Assembly (NCBI GenBank): GCA_033439265.1
Contig: JAVTVX010000001.1
Coordinates: 17,130,608-17,194,607 of the forward strand
Source: Dillenia suffruticosa
Taxonomy: Eukaryota > Streptophyta > Magnoliopsida > Dilleniales > Dilleniaceae
Reading direction: 5' to 3'
Length of the DNA stretch: 64,000 nt
A program made the translations under genes and the position numbers. The notes under the pieces were generated by a model that ran no database searches, was not told the origin of the DNA, and saw only the letters and a list, made by a program, of their open reading frames with translations. Below are positions 12,635 to 23,271 of the stretch, piece after piece (the stretch's first letter is position 1; each line of letters opens with the position of its first letter).

Positions 12635-12770
12635 AAATATAGTAATTTTATTATTTTCATAACATAATTAATATTTATATTAAAATTTTTTATATTTTTT
12701 ATATTTACGTATTTACCCATATATTTTTATATTTGAAATGTATACTAAAAAAGGTATTTTCAAGAAAAAG
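10671..12770. repeat. T-rich minisatellite unit, copy 2 of a 2.26-kb tandem duplication
   Basis: Direct, diverged copy of 8425-10670 with the same order of anchors and the same internal pyrimidine-rich minisatellite (about 11200-12180). It ends with ATTTGAAATGTATACTA, which corresponds to ATCTGAAATATATACTA near the end of copy 1. A (TTA)n run (about 12604-12630) is expanded relative to copy 1. Divergence by many small length changes suggests the duplication is old. Confidence 0.85.
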
Positions 12771-12973
12771 ATAAATATGCAATAAATCAAGCTCTTATAA
12801 ATGGTTATGACTAATCTTATAAGAATAACGACATATGTCATCATCACTGCTACTATGCATAAAAGGATTCTTTTAATCGAAAACATATCAAAAAAAATAA
12901 TTTTAGTAAATTTAAATCTACAGATTTTAAATATAATCTTTGCTTAAAATTGATGTAATAGGTGATGTGTGTG

Positions 12974-13023
<50 letters not shown>

Positions 13024-15252
13024 GAGGGTTGATGCATGAGATTGAGAATATATGTGTTGTAATAGGTGATTTATGTATAATATAAGAATAATAAAATTAA
13101 AAATTAAAAATCAAATCAATTACATTAAAAAGATATATATTATAATGTAAAAAACAAAATATTAAATATTTATATTTTTTTATAAATTATAAATTAAATT
13201 CAGTTTAAATCAGAATAAAATTTTAAAAAGTAAATCACACATATTTTTATTATATTTCATGTATTCAAGAAAAGATATACGTCCCTCCGGATGGTTTAGT
13301 GGAACTACAGGCTGGCAGCATTAATCGGCAGCACATGGTTTCCATTTCCCGGAGGATCAGCTTTGGTAGATGTATAAAGATGAGGAGAATACGGAGTTTC
13401 TAGAAGTTATCCAAAGTTGTTGTTGTCCTAAGACCTCACTAGTCAATGAATTCGGTGCAACGCTTTCCAATTCGATGCCCCATTTTTCCTTTTGCTGACC
13501 CCTCTACTTAATATTTCTCTTTTTTCTTCTTTCTTAAGGCACAACCAACGCCACGTCCCTCTCTCGGTTTTTTTTTTTTTATCATCAAAATAAGAGTTAA
13601 GTATTATAAGATTTATTTTAGAATTGATTCTCTCAAATTTTTTTTATCATTCTCAGAATTTAAATTCAAAATCTCTGATCAAAGCGTAAAGTGTCTGACC
13701 ACTCAATTTAAAGAAATATAATCTCTCTCTGTCTAAAAAAAAAAAAAAGCAAAATGCTATATTTTTCTCATGAGAGTCATAAAAATCCTAAAAATATACG
13801 TATTTACGAAGATTTAAATACAAAATATTAAAAAAACATTTAAATAAAAGTTTTTTATCACTCGAATGTCCTTACGAGAATAAGTAAAATGCTATATATC
13901 TACTCTTAGAGTATTTAATTATTAATTCAGAAGATTGATTAAATTATTATTCCACATCTATCATTCTAGATTAATTCACAAGATTGATTAAATTATTATT
14001 CTTCGTCAGTCATTCGAGGAGGCCAAAGTCAAAAAACCCATTTCCAATAAGATAAAAATTTCTTATTTCATTATATTTAACTATAAAATCTACATATTAC
14101 TTATCTAAAAACCATATTACTAAATTGAAAAAAAAAAATCCACGAGTATGCTGCGTGGGGCGGCATGGCATCAAATGTCATTGGGCCTTACTTTGCCTCT
14201 ACTCTATTTATTCCATATGAAATAATTTTTTTTTTTTTTTGTAATCATTTTTAAGATTATAATTTACCCATGTAAAGTCTCAGCCGCGGGATTTTGAACA
14301 TCACATCACAAGGTTCTGGTAGTTCTTGCTTGAAGGATAACTTTGAATGCTTGAATGTTATTCTTATTATATTATTTTTTTTCATTTTTGTTATAAATTA
14401 TCGTCGATAATCACATCATTTATTTTAAGAGATAAAATTTCTCTAATATTTAATTTTTTATACAGGAGTCAAATTTAAAATTTTATTTAAGAGATATCAG
14501 TGACTGATTATCAGACTAACCGGACATTAATTCTACTCATTATATTTTGGGTGGTTTTCTCGGGCCTTGTGAACTTTAATTGTTCCTACTAATTGAACAC
14601 AAATTTCTTCTATTAATGGGCTCTTGATCTGGTCTAAGTCTCCCTTTAGATAATCAACCTAAACCCAACTAATACTCAGATTCAGTAAAGATTTATCCTA
14701 AAAAATAGAAAATAAAAAATAATAATAATAGACAATACTGGCGAAAGGTTCGGGGCCTTTTATTGGGCCTGAGCAAATCATAGGCCTATTATGATCGACT
14801 CGTGTGGCTTCGCGCTACCCATGCCACACAAGGACAAGCCTATCTTTTTGTGCCTCTTTTTATATATATATATGAATCATATAATTACGTTACACCAAAC
14901 TAAATCTAATTGGATATGAATTAATTTTTAAGGGAATAAGACTCTTCTGATCTTTACCTTTTTTATATATATAAAATTTGAATATAAAATCTTATTTAAG
15001 AGAAATCGATGCCGAGTCCGGAGAAAGAGAGATCATATCTTACTTTCATCGGGAGCAGCGGAGTTAAAAGAAAACATACGGATAAAAAAGGCCAGACAAG
15101 AAAAGATTAGGTATAGAAAATATTATGAGCATTATCAAGCGTGACAAAGCTGAAAATTTTGTTGGTACTTGCACACCTATTACATATTGGGTCGGTCACC
15201 AAACAAAAAATTAATATATAGACTTAGAAATGTCTTACAAAGCAAAGAATTA
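12771..15252. other. Intergenic DNA, no gene
   Basis: AT-rich spacer between the duplicated minisatellite block and the relic exon at 15253. It holds the GA microsatellite at 12976-13021 and otherwise nothing I can support. Confidence 0.5.
12976..13021. repeat. (GA)n microsatellite
   Basis: Uninterrupted GA run of about 23 units. Confidence 0.95.
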
Positions 15253-15480
15253 TTAAATTCTTGAGGCCATGAGACAAATAAAAGCGTGTCTCCCATTAGC
15301 AGCAAGGGGTTCATGCAAATCAGACCAGAATTTTTTCGCATTAACTTGAGTATACAATACTCTTTTGATCTTTATCTGTAGCACATCCCAAACATTTTCC
15401 GGAATACCATGATTAGCCACTTGAAACCTGAATTGCTTGCAAGAGTCATCGCAGTTCTTGATGCAAAACACTTGCTGCAA
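15253..15480 (-). pseudogene. Old relic of a dioxygenase first exon
   Basis: The minus strand still reads as a 75-aa frame holding FQVANHGIPENVWDVL, matching the GFFQxVNHGIPxxVLDEM block of the intact copies, followed by PLAANGRHAFICLMAS, matching [16 protein letters not shown]. The segment between these blocks (the RRF...KKEFYxRD region) is shortened and scrambled. The part before CKQ is lost, as are the splice donor and the later exons. It lies about 400 bp downstream of the intact gene at 15880-18032, in the same orientation. It is therefore a fifth member of the array, much older in appearance than the relic at 1480-2155. Confidence 0.75.
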
Positions 15481-15879
15481 ACTGTTGTATTATATTGTGT
15501 TTTTTGTATTTTAAAAATATATCTAAAATTATTTTTAAAAGTATTGATATAACTTGGTTTGCATATTAAAGTTTAGAATTCTTTTAAAATTTTCATGTAT
15601 CAAAAAATCTATCAAGAGTAACATCTTCATGTCATTGATCCTTGTGTTGAATTCTAGGCACTTGGAACAATACGATTGTAACATTGCTTTCAAAATTTTA
15701 AAATTTCATGAAAAAATTTTGTTCAAATATATTTTCATTATAGAGTAGATTTTGAGAGGTACATTGCCAAACATAACACTTCAACTCACTATCTCTAAAT
15801 CTTGCATGCTTGCTCGAATTCAAATAGCCAACCTCAACTAAATTGGGGCAAACAATCAATCTGAATCAGAATGGCCAAT

Positions 15880-18029
15880 TCACAACCTGAAATGTGAGAG
15901 TGTGGAGACCCCATCAAGTCCTTTGTGTAAATGTTGATCAATAAGTTCTTTAACCATTATATTTTTGTAAATCGGAGTATTTTCCTTTGATAGCAACTCC
16001 TTAATTGGCCCATAAACTCTGTCGAAAGTGCCTCTTATGAAACATGCCACTGAAATTCTTGGACCAACCCGCTCTGCCAACACTCTGTGCTCAACGCTTC
16101 TAAACTTGTCATTGGTGACAAGCTACGAAAATCAGGTTCAAAGAGCAATTTATGAGCAGAAAATTGTGCTTTTAAGAACTTCACTACCACAGGTTTCATA
16201 TAAGATCTTTGAGTGCAAGGACTTTTACCTGTAAGAGGTCTCCCACATTGACTACTAAAGCTCCGGGTATTGGTTGGACATCAACCCAATGATCCTTGTG
16301 GAGAACTTGGAGACCGCCTTGTTGGTCTTGCAAGAGAACAGTGATGAAAACAGTATCAGAGTGGGCGGTGAGTCCCAAAGTTAATTCTGGTTCAGGACAT
16401 GCCGGATAATAATGACCAAGAAGAAGCTGCCCTTCAGCACAGCCCATATCTTTCAGATGGTGAGGACTCAGCCCGAGAGCCTCTGATAACAGTTCAAATA
16501 GTGTACAACTCAAGGCTGATAGATGTCTGGAGTATTCTATGAGAATATCCCTGCAGATACATCAACTAGTCTTGGCATAATAAAGAAAAATGGCTTACAT
16601 TCGGGCTCTCATGTGGTGTGTAGAGAGTGAAAACTTCAAAATAATAAATTTTTAGAAAAAAAATGTGAATTCAATTAAAATTTTTAGAGAAAATTACTTT
16701 ATTTATTTTTAGAGATATAAATACTAATCTTTTTAAAAGAGAGAAATTTAATATGTACTTAGTATTAAAAAGAAAAATAAAATTTTATTTTTTAAAAAAG
16801 AAAAAATTTAATCAACATATTTAGAAGAAAGTATAAACTAAATTAATTTTACCATCTAACAAATTTCCATCTAACCTTCTAGCTCATATAACAAATATTA
16901 CCTTTGTTCAACAAAGGAAAAAAAGAAAAAAAAAATATCATGAGAGTAACATTTACTTCTTAAAATATTATTCTTATAATTTTTTTTCCCTTAACATTTT
17001 TGTTATATACCAAACAAGGTATAGAGAGAACTACTTAAATTGAATTCCACAATTATCAATCGGATAACTAAGCCGGTGGTCAAGAAAAAAATAAAAAACA
17101 TGTCAACCATTATGTCACAACCCGGAAACAAAAAAACACGCCATGTAACGGGTACAGAGCGAACTATTCTCTCGGCTTTTACTAAAGAAAAAAATAAAAA
17201 ACATGTCCTGAATGGGAAAATGGTAGAGCATCAATCAAGTAAAAGTGATCCGATTTGACTTGTATATGATTACATTCTCAAGTTAATGCTAATGGCAGCA
17301 GCAGGCCGGTGCTGTTGGGGGGGGGCATTCTTTTATGTTGGCTCCACCAATAGACTGCTGGCTCAGTGGCCCTGATGCTCCTCCAGGGCGAGGAAGAAAA
17401 GCATTTTCGTTCCCATGAGAGACTTGACTCTAAACTCGATAAAAAGCGTAAAAAGAACTGGAGAAATATGATAAGGTTGCTAGCACATACCTGCACACTG
17501 CAGGCAATTCTTCAGGTTCTGGTGGATGGGGAGCCATTTGACAATTTATACTATCTCTCCAATTAGCTGCCGGGGCTTGAAACAGATCAAAATTGCAAAA
17601 ATATGAAAACTTTCTAGAGAAATCACGCGAGTAGAACTCTTTTTTGGTTTCACTGTCCAGCTCATGAAATCTACGTACCCCGTCAATCATCTCATCCAAA
17701 ACACTTGACGGAATTCCGTGATTCACCAGCTGAAAGAACCCCCAATTCTCAGATGCTTCTCGGATTTTGTTGACAATATTAGCACGCCCGGTGGCATCCT
17801 CGTTGATGCCTTTCAGGTCTATGATGGGAATGCTATACTCGGAAGTGCCAGAATCTGACCCTGTTTTGAGATTTTTCTGGTTATGGAAGAATATGCGTGG
17901 AATGTTTTTAACATCACCATCTATGAGGCCCTTTACACCTGTTTTTGTATCATCAAAGGCTTTTAGTTCTCTTCTTCTATCATAACTGGATTCATTTCCT
18001 GCCTGCACTTCATCTCTGCTGATGACCTC

Positions 18030-18032
<3 letters not shown>
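15880..18032 (-). CDS. 2OG-Fe(II) dioxygenase, ACC oxidase homolog type (copy B)
   Basis: Three exons: 18032-17491, 16550-16229 and 16122-15880, encoding 368 aa, with intron phases 2 and 0 and a 322-nt middle exon. DIOX_N contains [16 protein letters not shown]. The core carries H244-S-D246 and H300 as iron ligands and R310-I-S312 for 2-oxoglutarate, so the enzyme looks active. It oxidises an unknown small molecule in the cytosol. All introns are GT-AG. The start codon at 18032 follows directly on a GA run (CT on the plus strand, 18034-18064), which would be transcribed in the leader. Intron 1 is 940 bp. Closest by eye to copy C. The array, shared exon lengths and one orientation argue for origin by unequal crossing-over. 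Substrate preference probably differs, since the residues after the HxD motif (TVFITVLL versus AGFLTLLL) vary among copies. Confidence 0.93.

Positions 18033-18033
<1 letters not shown>

Positions 18034-18064
<31 letters not shown>
18034..18064. repeat. (CT)n microsatellite in the 5' leader of copy B
   Basis: CT run immediately upstream of the minus-strand ATG at 18032, so the leader reads (GA)n next to the start codon. Confidence 0.9.
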
Positions 18065-18067
<3 letters not shown>

Positions 18068-18421
18068 AATATCTGTTGAACCAAAATAGGCGAGAACCAC
18101 CAAATTAAAAAAAGCAAGATAATGCCTGATTTTGGTCACTTCCCATAAGTGAACAACGCAAATGGCCGAACAAAATTAACCATAGTTATTAAACCCGGAT
18201 GACTCATCGGACCATGTCAACCTTCCACCAGTTTAGTGTACGGGTTGATTTACAAGATGGACCATTTATGCAACTGACTTGAAAAAACCCACAAGTCAAT
18301 ATGGGATAATCAGGAAACCATATGATCCGCAAGTTTTTATAAAAGGACTCTAATAAGATTTGGTATCAGAGGAGATGACTACTAGTACTAGTAGTCCACA
18401 TTTCATAGTTATTAGGCAATT
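18065..18421. other. Upstream DNA of copy B; possible small insertion
   Basis: No gene. The 11-mer CATAGTTATTA occurs at 18181-18191 and again at 18404-18414, bracketing 212 bp that start AACCCGGATGACTCATCGG. This could be the target duplication of a small dispersed element. A perfect 20-bp palindrome (GACTACTAGTACTAGTAGTC) lies at 18377-18396, just before the foldback element. Confidence 0.35.
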
Positions 18422-18430
18422 CCTTCAGCT

Positions 18431-19562
18431 GAGCTTTGTACAGATTTAACCTAAAAAATAAAAAAACAATTTAAAATAACTCAAACAAAAAAATATTTTC
18501 GTTTGTAATCCGTATTTATCAGGAGTTGAAAACGCGACGCAATGTGTCACGTCTTCAACCGTGACAAAGTCTCTAGAGAGAGAAGAGTCCACGGGGGAGG
18601 GAGAGAGAGGGGAGGAGCGCGGCGCGGGGGGGCGGAGGGGGGAGGGAGAGAGAGAAAGGGGAAGAGCGCGGGGGGCGAAGGGGGGAAGGAAAGAGAGGGG
18701 AGGGGCGTGGTGGGGTGTGGAGGGGGGAGAGAGAGAGAGATGGGAGGGCCGCAGAGGGGGGAGGGAGAGAGAGAAAGAGGGGAGGGCGGCGGGGGAGGGA
18801 GAGAGAGAAAGAGGGGAGGAGCGCGGCGGGGGGCAAAGGGGAAAGGAGAGAGAGAGGGGAGGGGCGTGCCAGGGTACGGAGGGGGGAGGGAGAGAGAGGG
18901 GGAAGGCCGCGGGGGGTGGAGGGGGGAGGGAGAGAGAGAAAGAGGGGAGGGCAGTGGGGGGTCCGTCGGGCTCCTCCTCTGTCTCTCTCTCCCTCCCCCC
19001 TCCGCCCCCCGCTCCTCCCCTCTGTCTCTCTCCCTCCCCCCTCCACCCCCGACTCCTCCCCTCTTTCTCTCCCTCCCCCTCCCCCCCTCCAGCCCCCCCG
19101 CCACGCTCCTCCCCTCTTTCTCTCTCTCTCCCTTCCCCTTCGCCCCCCGCAACCCTCCCCTCTTTCTCTCTCTCCCTACCCCGGCGGACCCCCCCGCCGC
19201 CCTCCCCTCTTTCTCTCCCTCCCTCCCCCTCCGCAGCCCTCCCCTCTCTCTCTCCCTCCCCCTCTGCACCCCACCGCTCTCCTCCCCTCTCTCTCCTTCC
19301 CCCCTCCGTCCCACCGCCACGCTCCTCCCCTCTTTCTCTCTCTCCCACCCCCTCCGCCTCCCCGCCGCGCTCATCCCCTTTCTCTCTCCCTCCCCCGCGG
19401 ACTCCTCTCTCTCTCTCTGGGGAGTTTGTTATGGGTTAAAGATACGACACAGTGTGTTGTATTTTCAACTCCCGATAAATGCGGGTTAGAAATGAAAATA
19501 TTTTTTCGTTTGAATTATTTTAAAAATTTTTTTATTTTTTAGGTTAAATTCGTACAAAGCTC
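18431..19562. mobile_element. Foldback Mutator-like (MULE) non-autonomous element
   Basis: The 9-mer CCTTCAGCT flanks the element perfectly at 18422-18430 and 19563-19571; 9 bp is the Mutator hallmark. The outer arms (18431 to about 18596, and about 19415-19562) are inverted repeats of about 150-165 bp starting GAGCTTTGTAC, with roughly 80-85% match by eye. Inside, the left arm (18597 to about 18965) is nine or so purine-only minisatellite units of about 35-48 bp (GGGAGGGAGAGAGAGAAAGAGGGGAGG followed by a GC-rich spacer, shown here only in part). The right arm (about 18975-19405) is a like array in reverse complement. The whole 1.13 kb is thus close to one hairpin. No transposase is encoded. 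Four or five long open frames here are by-products of the low-complexity purine/pyrimidine code. Confidence 0.85.
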
Positions 19563-19571
19563 CCTTCAGCT

Positions 19572-20940
19572 AGTCTATTTCACTAATACAATCCCACGAC
19601 AGCTTTCTTATAAATGACCAATAATCTACAACTACCCATATCTGATAATTACTCAGGCTTTTCCATGATTTTGAGAGACAGTTTTCGTTTATGATTTTGT
19701 TTGTTAGACCTTGATGTGACTTTGCATATGGATATATTACCTAGATTCTCAATAAATGACCTTTCCAAGGTGAAAAGTTTGTACCATCAAAATAGAGTGT
19801 TCTATTGATGGTTTAATCAAATGTATAAGAAAAAGTCATAAATCTCTTACTTTAAAGATGTCTCTTTAATGGAGCAGAACACTAACTCTGATACCACTTA
19901 TTGATTCCTATGACAATCAAAAAATGGGATTGAATTGGTTGTCTTTGATTGATCTCAATTCCTTAATCTATCTCCATTTAAATTCTAATTAATCCTATAG
20001 TGAATCTAGATATATGCAATATGAAATAAAAGTAAATGATACAGAAGCAAACCCAATTTTATAATGGGTTGGGTTTATACCTATGCCCAGTTCAACAAGC
20101 TGAAGTCTAACAATCTATTAGTTTTCCATTATGATGAAGAGTGACAAGTTCTAATCCAAACTGTTGACTACTTATTTTCTTAACCTGAAAATTCATTCGT
20201 TCAACAGAGATAGACTCTTAACTCTCACCAAATTATTTCACAAAACTAAGTATACAACACAACACAATTTGAAAACTCTCAGACGAATTTAAGTTTTTCA
20301 AAAACAAAGTTTTCTTCACTGAATTTATTTATAAAATTGTGTTATATTTGTTTCTTCAAAACCTGATGTATGTGCCCCTTTAAATTGAATTTTTCAACTT
20401 CCAAAATTTGCTATAAATCCACTAAATTACTAGTAAAAATTAATAATTTTTCTAGTTAATGTCCTGATTTTGTAGCGTTGGAATCTTTCCTGATTTCTTG
20501 AAATATTTCAGTTATTGTAATTCAAATTTAAAATTTGAACTTCCATAAACTCTTGTTTAAATTTATTTAGTCGTTGAATCTTGCAAAAAAGTCGAAATGC
20601 ACCCTGAAAATCAGCCTATGGATAGAATTTTTGCTGGAAAAATAGAATGACTAACTAAATTCTCACATATTTTTTTTCATCTTATTTTTAAGTTTTTACC
20701 ACCGTAAAGATTTAAATTTGTAATCATTCACACTTTTTTTAATATGTAATTTTTAAATTTGAACACACTAATCGCAGAAAAAAATATAATAGTCTGAACA
20801 TGTATAAATGATCAACTCATCCTTCCTAAAGAGCTGCCTATCTTTCTGAAACTTGAAATTTGTATTTCAATAAAAACTTTAAAATTTGATTCTCAACTGT
20901 TGAATTCTCAAAATGTGTATCTAATCATATTTTTTAAACT
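19572..20940 (-). mobile_element. Ty1/copia-type LTR retrotransposon fossil (5' part)
   Basis: On the minus strand the motif TGGTATCAGAG (plus-strand complement at about 19883-19897) is the usual initiator-tRNA primer site of plant copia elements. It directly follows an LTR-like end, and about 90 bp further on lie remnants of a gag start with FDGTNFSPWKGH. The LTR would lie to the right (from about 19904), but its outer limit is not resolved, so the end given is a guess. The element is broken, short and old. The foldback element at 18431-19562 abuts it and may have inserted into it. Confidence 0.45.
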
Positions 20941-20969
20941 AAGTGTAGTGCACAATCTACACTTAGTTT
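20936..20969. other. Perfect 13-bp inverted repeat, 8-nt loop
   Basis: AAACTAAGTGTAG and its exact complement are separated by TGCACAAT. It could mark the end of the neighbouring fossil or of a small foldback insertion. No terminator-like context is evident. Confidence 0.5.
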
Positions 20970-21299
20970 GTTGAGTTGGGTTTTCAATTTAAGAAAGGAT
21001 TTTATGTTTCTATAATAATTTCTATGAACCAGAATAACTTACCTCTATGGATTTTTTATCGTCTTTCTACTTTATAATAGACTCTGTTCTTTTACAATAG
21101 ATTCTAAACTCTCTCTGTGACAATTTTTACAATATCTCTAAGTCACCATACTTTTGATTTTATAAAAAAATCATTAAATTTTATGATACTTTTATGATAA
21201 TCTCTTTATCATTTCTAGGGAATTTTTATAAGAATTTTCAAATGAGATTTAACATGCACCCTTAATACAAAAATTAAAATAATATGAAAAGATTTATTA

Positions 21300-22691
21300 T
21301 CATCAAAATCAAAGTATGATAAAAGATAGTGTCTTTTGGAATGACAGCTCGGTGGGGGAGGAGTGATTTTCGGATTATATCATTTCCCCTCAACCAAGAG
21401 ATCTTCCAGAATTTAAGGTTCAGGACTTCATTGATAGTGAAGGTAGGTGGAAGGTTCAAGATCTTAGCGAATGGGTGGTGCGGAAAAGGTGGAGGAAATT
21501 AAAGGGATTATGATCCCTAGAAAGTGGGAGGTGAAGGACTCTTGCTTCTGAAGAGACTCTAACATCGGTACCTTTTCAGTAGCCAGTGCTTACGGGGATA
21601 TGCAGGGGCCGCAGGGTAATTAGAATGATGGTTTGGAAGATTCGAGATGGGTGTGGAGAGGTAAGTGTCCTACAAGGGTAAAATTCTTGTGCAGACTGCC
21701 GGGATGGGAAGATGCATGACTAACAAAGAAAGAAGGAGGAGAGGTTTCACCAATGATGAGTCATGTCCCCAATGCAGAAACCATCCAGAATCTTTGATGC
21801 ATGTCCTCAGGGATTGCTCTGAAACTAAGGCTTTTTGGAGGTTGGTTTGTCCAGGCGTTGAGGAGAAGCAAGAGTTCTGGAGGGGAGAATTTTAAGCTTG
21901 ATTTGAGAAAGGGCTTGGAGAACAAGTTTAATGATCTCAACTTCCAGAATTGCTGCTTCTTTACAGCAGCAATCTGGTCTTTGTGGAAGAGGAGGTGCAA
22001 GTTGTGCATGGAAGATAAGAAAGAAGACAACCTGGTGCTCGCGAGAAAGGCTAGTAGCTTGAGCCGGGAGGGATTGAAGATGTTGAGGACAATTGCAGGG
22101 AGAGGGGAACAGGTTACTTGGGTGAAATGGCACCCACCCAATGAAGGGTGGGTGAAGCCCAACTCTGATGGTGCAGTTTCATCGGGCTCCAAGAAAGCAA
22201 GCACGGGTGGGGTTCTGAGGAGGGAGGATGGGAGTTGGGTGAGAGGATACACAATCAACATTTGCAGGACTGATGTTTTAACAGCTGAACTTTGAGGGCT
22301 GAGAGAGGGCCTAAGGCTGGCTAAGTTAATGCATGTTCATGGTCTTCAAGTGGAAATTGACTGCCTGTCTTTAGACCTCCTTCAGGGAGAGAAGAAGGAA
22401 GACCAGCCTTTCCATCTTATTGTTTTAGAGTGAGTGACCCCCGTCTTCAGAGAGGCAAAAAAAGATTGCTGATTTCCTGGCCACATTAGGTGCTTCTGGT
22501 CCCCCGGCGGTCACTATTCTGGATCATCCACCTCAGTCCCTGAGCAAGCTACTTGAAGAAGATAGTGTGGGACTGGGGTCCCTTAGAAACTCTGGTCCTA
22601 GATCTCTCAGTCTGACCTTACGTGATGGTTTCAGTTGCTTCTGGTTGTTTTTTGTTTTCCCTTGCTGCTCACCAAAAAAATAAAAAAATAA
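21300..22691 (+). mobile_element. L1-type LINE, 5'-truncated 3' end with RNase H
   Basis: Remains of the 3' part of a plant L1 LINE. First come reverse-transcriptase C-terminal fragments (SVFWNDSSVGEE, then a linker around WKVQDLSEWVVRKRW). Next is the zinc-binding domain (CPQCRNHPESLMHVLRDCSE at about 21766-21825). Then come AAIWSLWKRR and an RNase H domain with KPNSDGAVSSGS (catalytic Asp), TAEL-GLREGL (Glu) and VEIDCLSLDLL (Asp). Several frame breaks and stops show that it is dead. It ends in an A-rich tail at 22671-22691. I found no convincing target duplication. Confidence 0.8.
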
Positions 22692-23271
22692 AGAATCCGT
22701 GAAATGCTCAAAAGGTCAAGAATCAGTTAGATTCTTCATAGGTTGTCGACTTGCTGGTTTGTGTCTTTCATGTTTATCAGATTAGCATCTCATTCTGCTG
22801 TTTTAGTGGTTTTGGATTGTATCTGCTTGTGCTTCTGTTGTTGTCCAATGCTGTGTCTCCAATTAGCTGACTAAAATTATTAAGTTCCCCATTGACTAAC
22901 ACTACCTGAACTCCCCGCCTTAGAGTAGCTCATAAGGGCATTTTAAAATTTAAAATTTGAAATTTAAATTAATAGAGAGGTTGGGGGGAATGGTTAGGTG
23001 AAGTTAACCACGCCCTCCCTCCAACTATGATTCTTCCCCGAAAAAAGAATCGAGTTGTGAGAGAAGAAAACTCTTAAGATTTTCATACACATGAAACTGA
23101 GAATTTGGGTATTGAAACACTAGAATTTGGAGTGTAGTGTCGTGAAGAGCATAGTTTTGATTCGAATTTGTAATCAATACTTCGATTGATCAGGAAAATT
23201 TGAGAAGCAATCCATGACAATTTGAGATACACATTTATAATTCCGCAATTATAAACCCAATGGTGGGATAT
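22692..23271. other. Intergenic DNA, no gene
   Basis: Short spacer between the LINE tail and the 3' end of dioxygenase copy C. Nothing recognisable. Confidence 0.5.

Noticed and set aside
18446-19542. Five open frames of 157-315 aa on both strands
   Set aside because: They lie in the foldback element and are Gly/Arg/Glu or Pro/Ser/Leu low-complexity readings of GGGAGAG/CTCTCCC repeats. Overlapping long frames in several phases are an effect of missing stop codons in such sequence.
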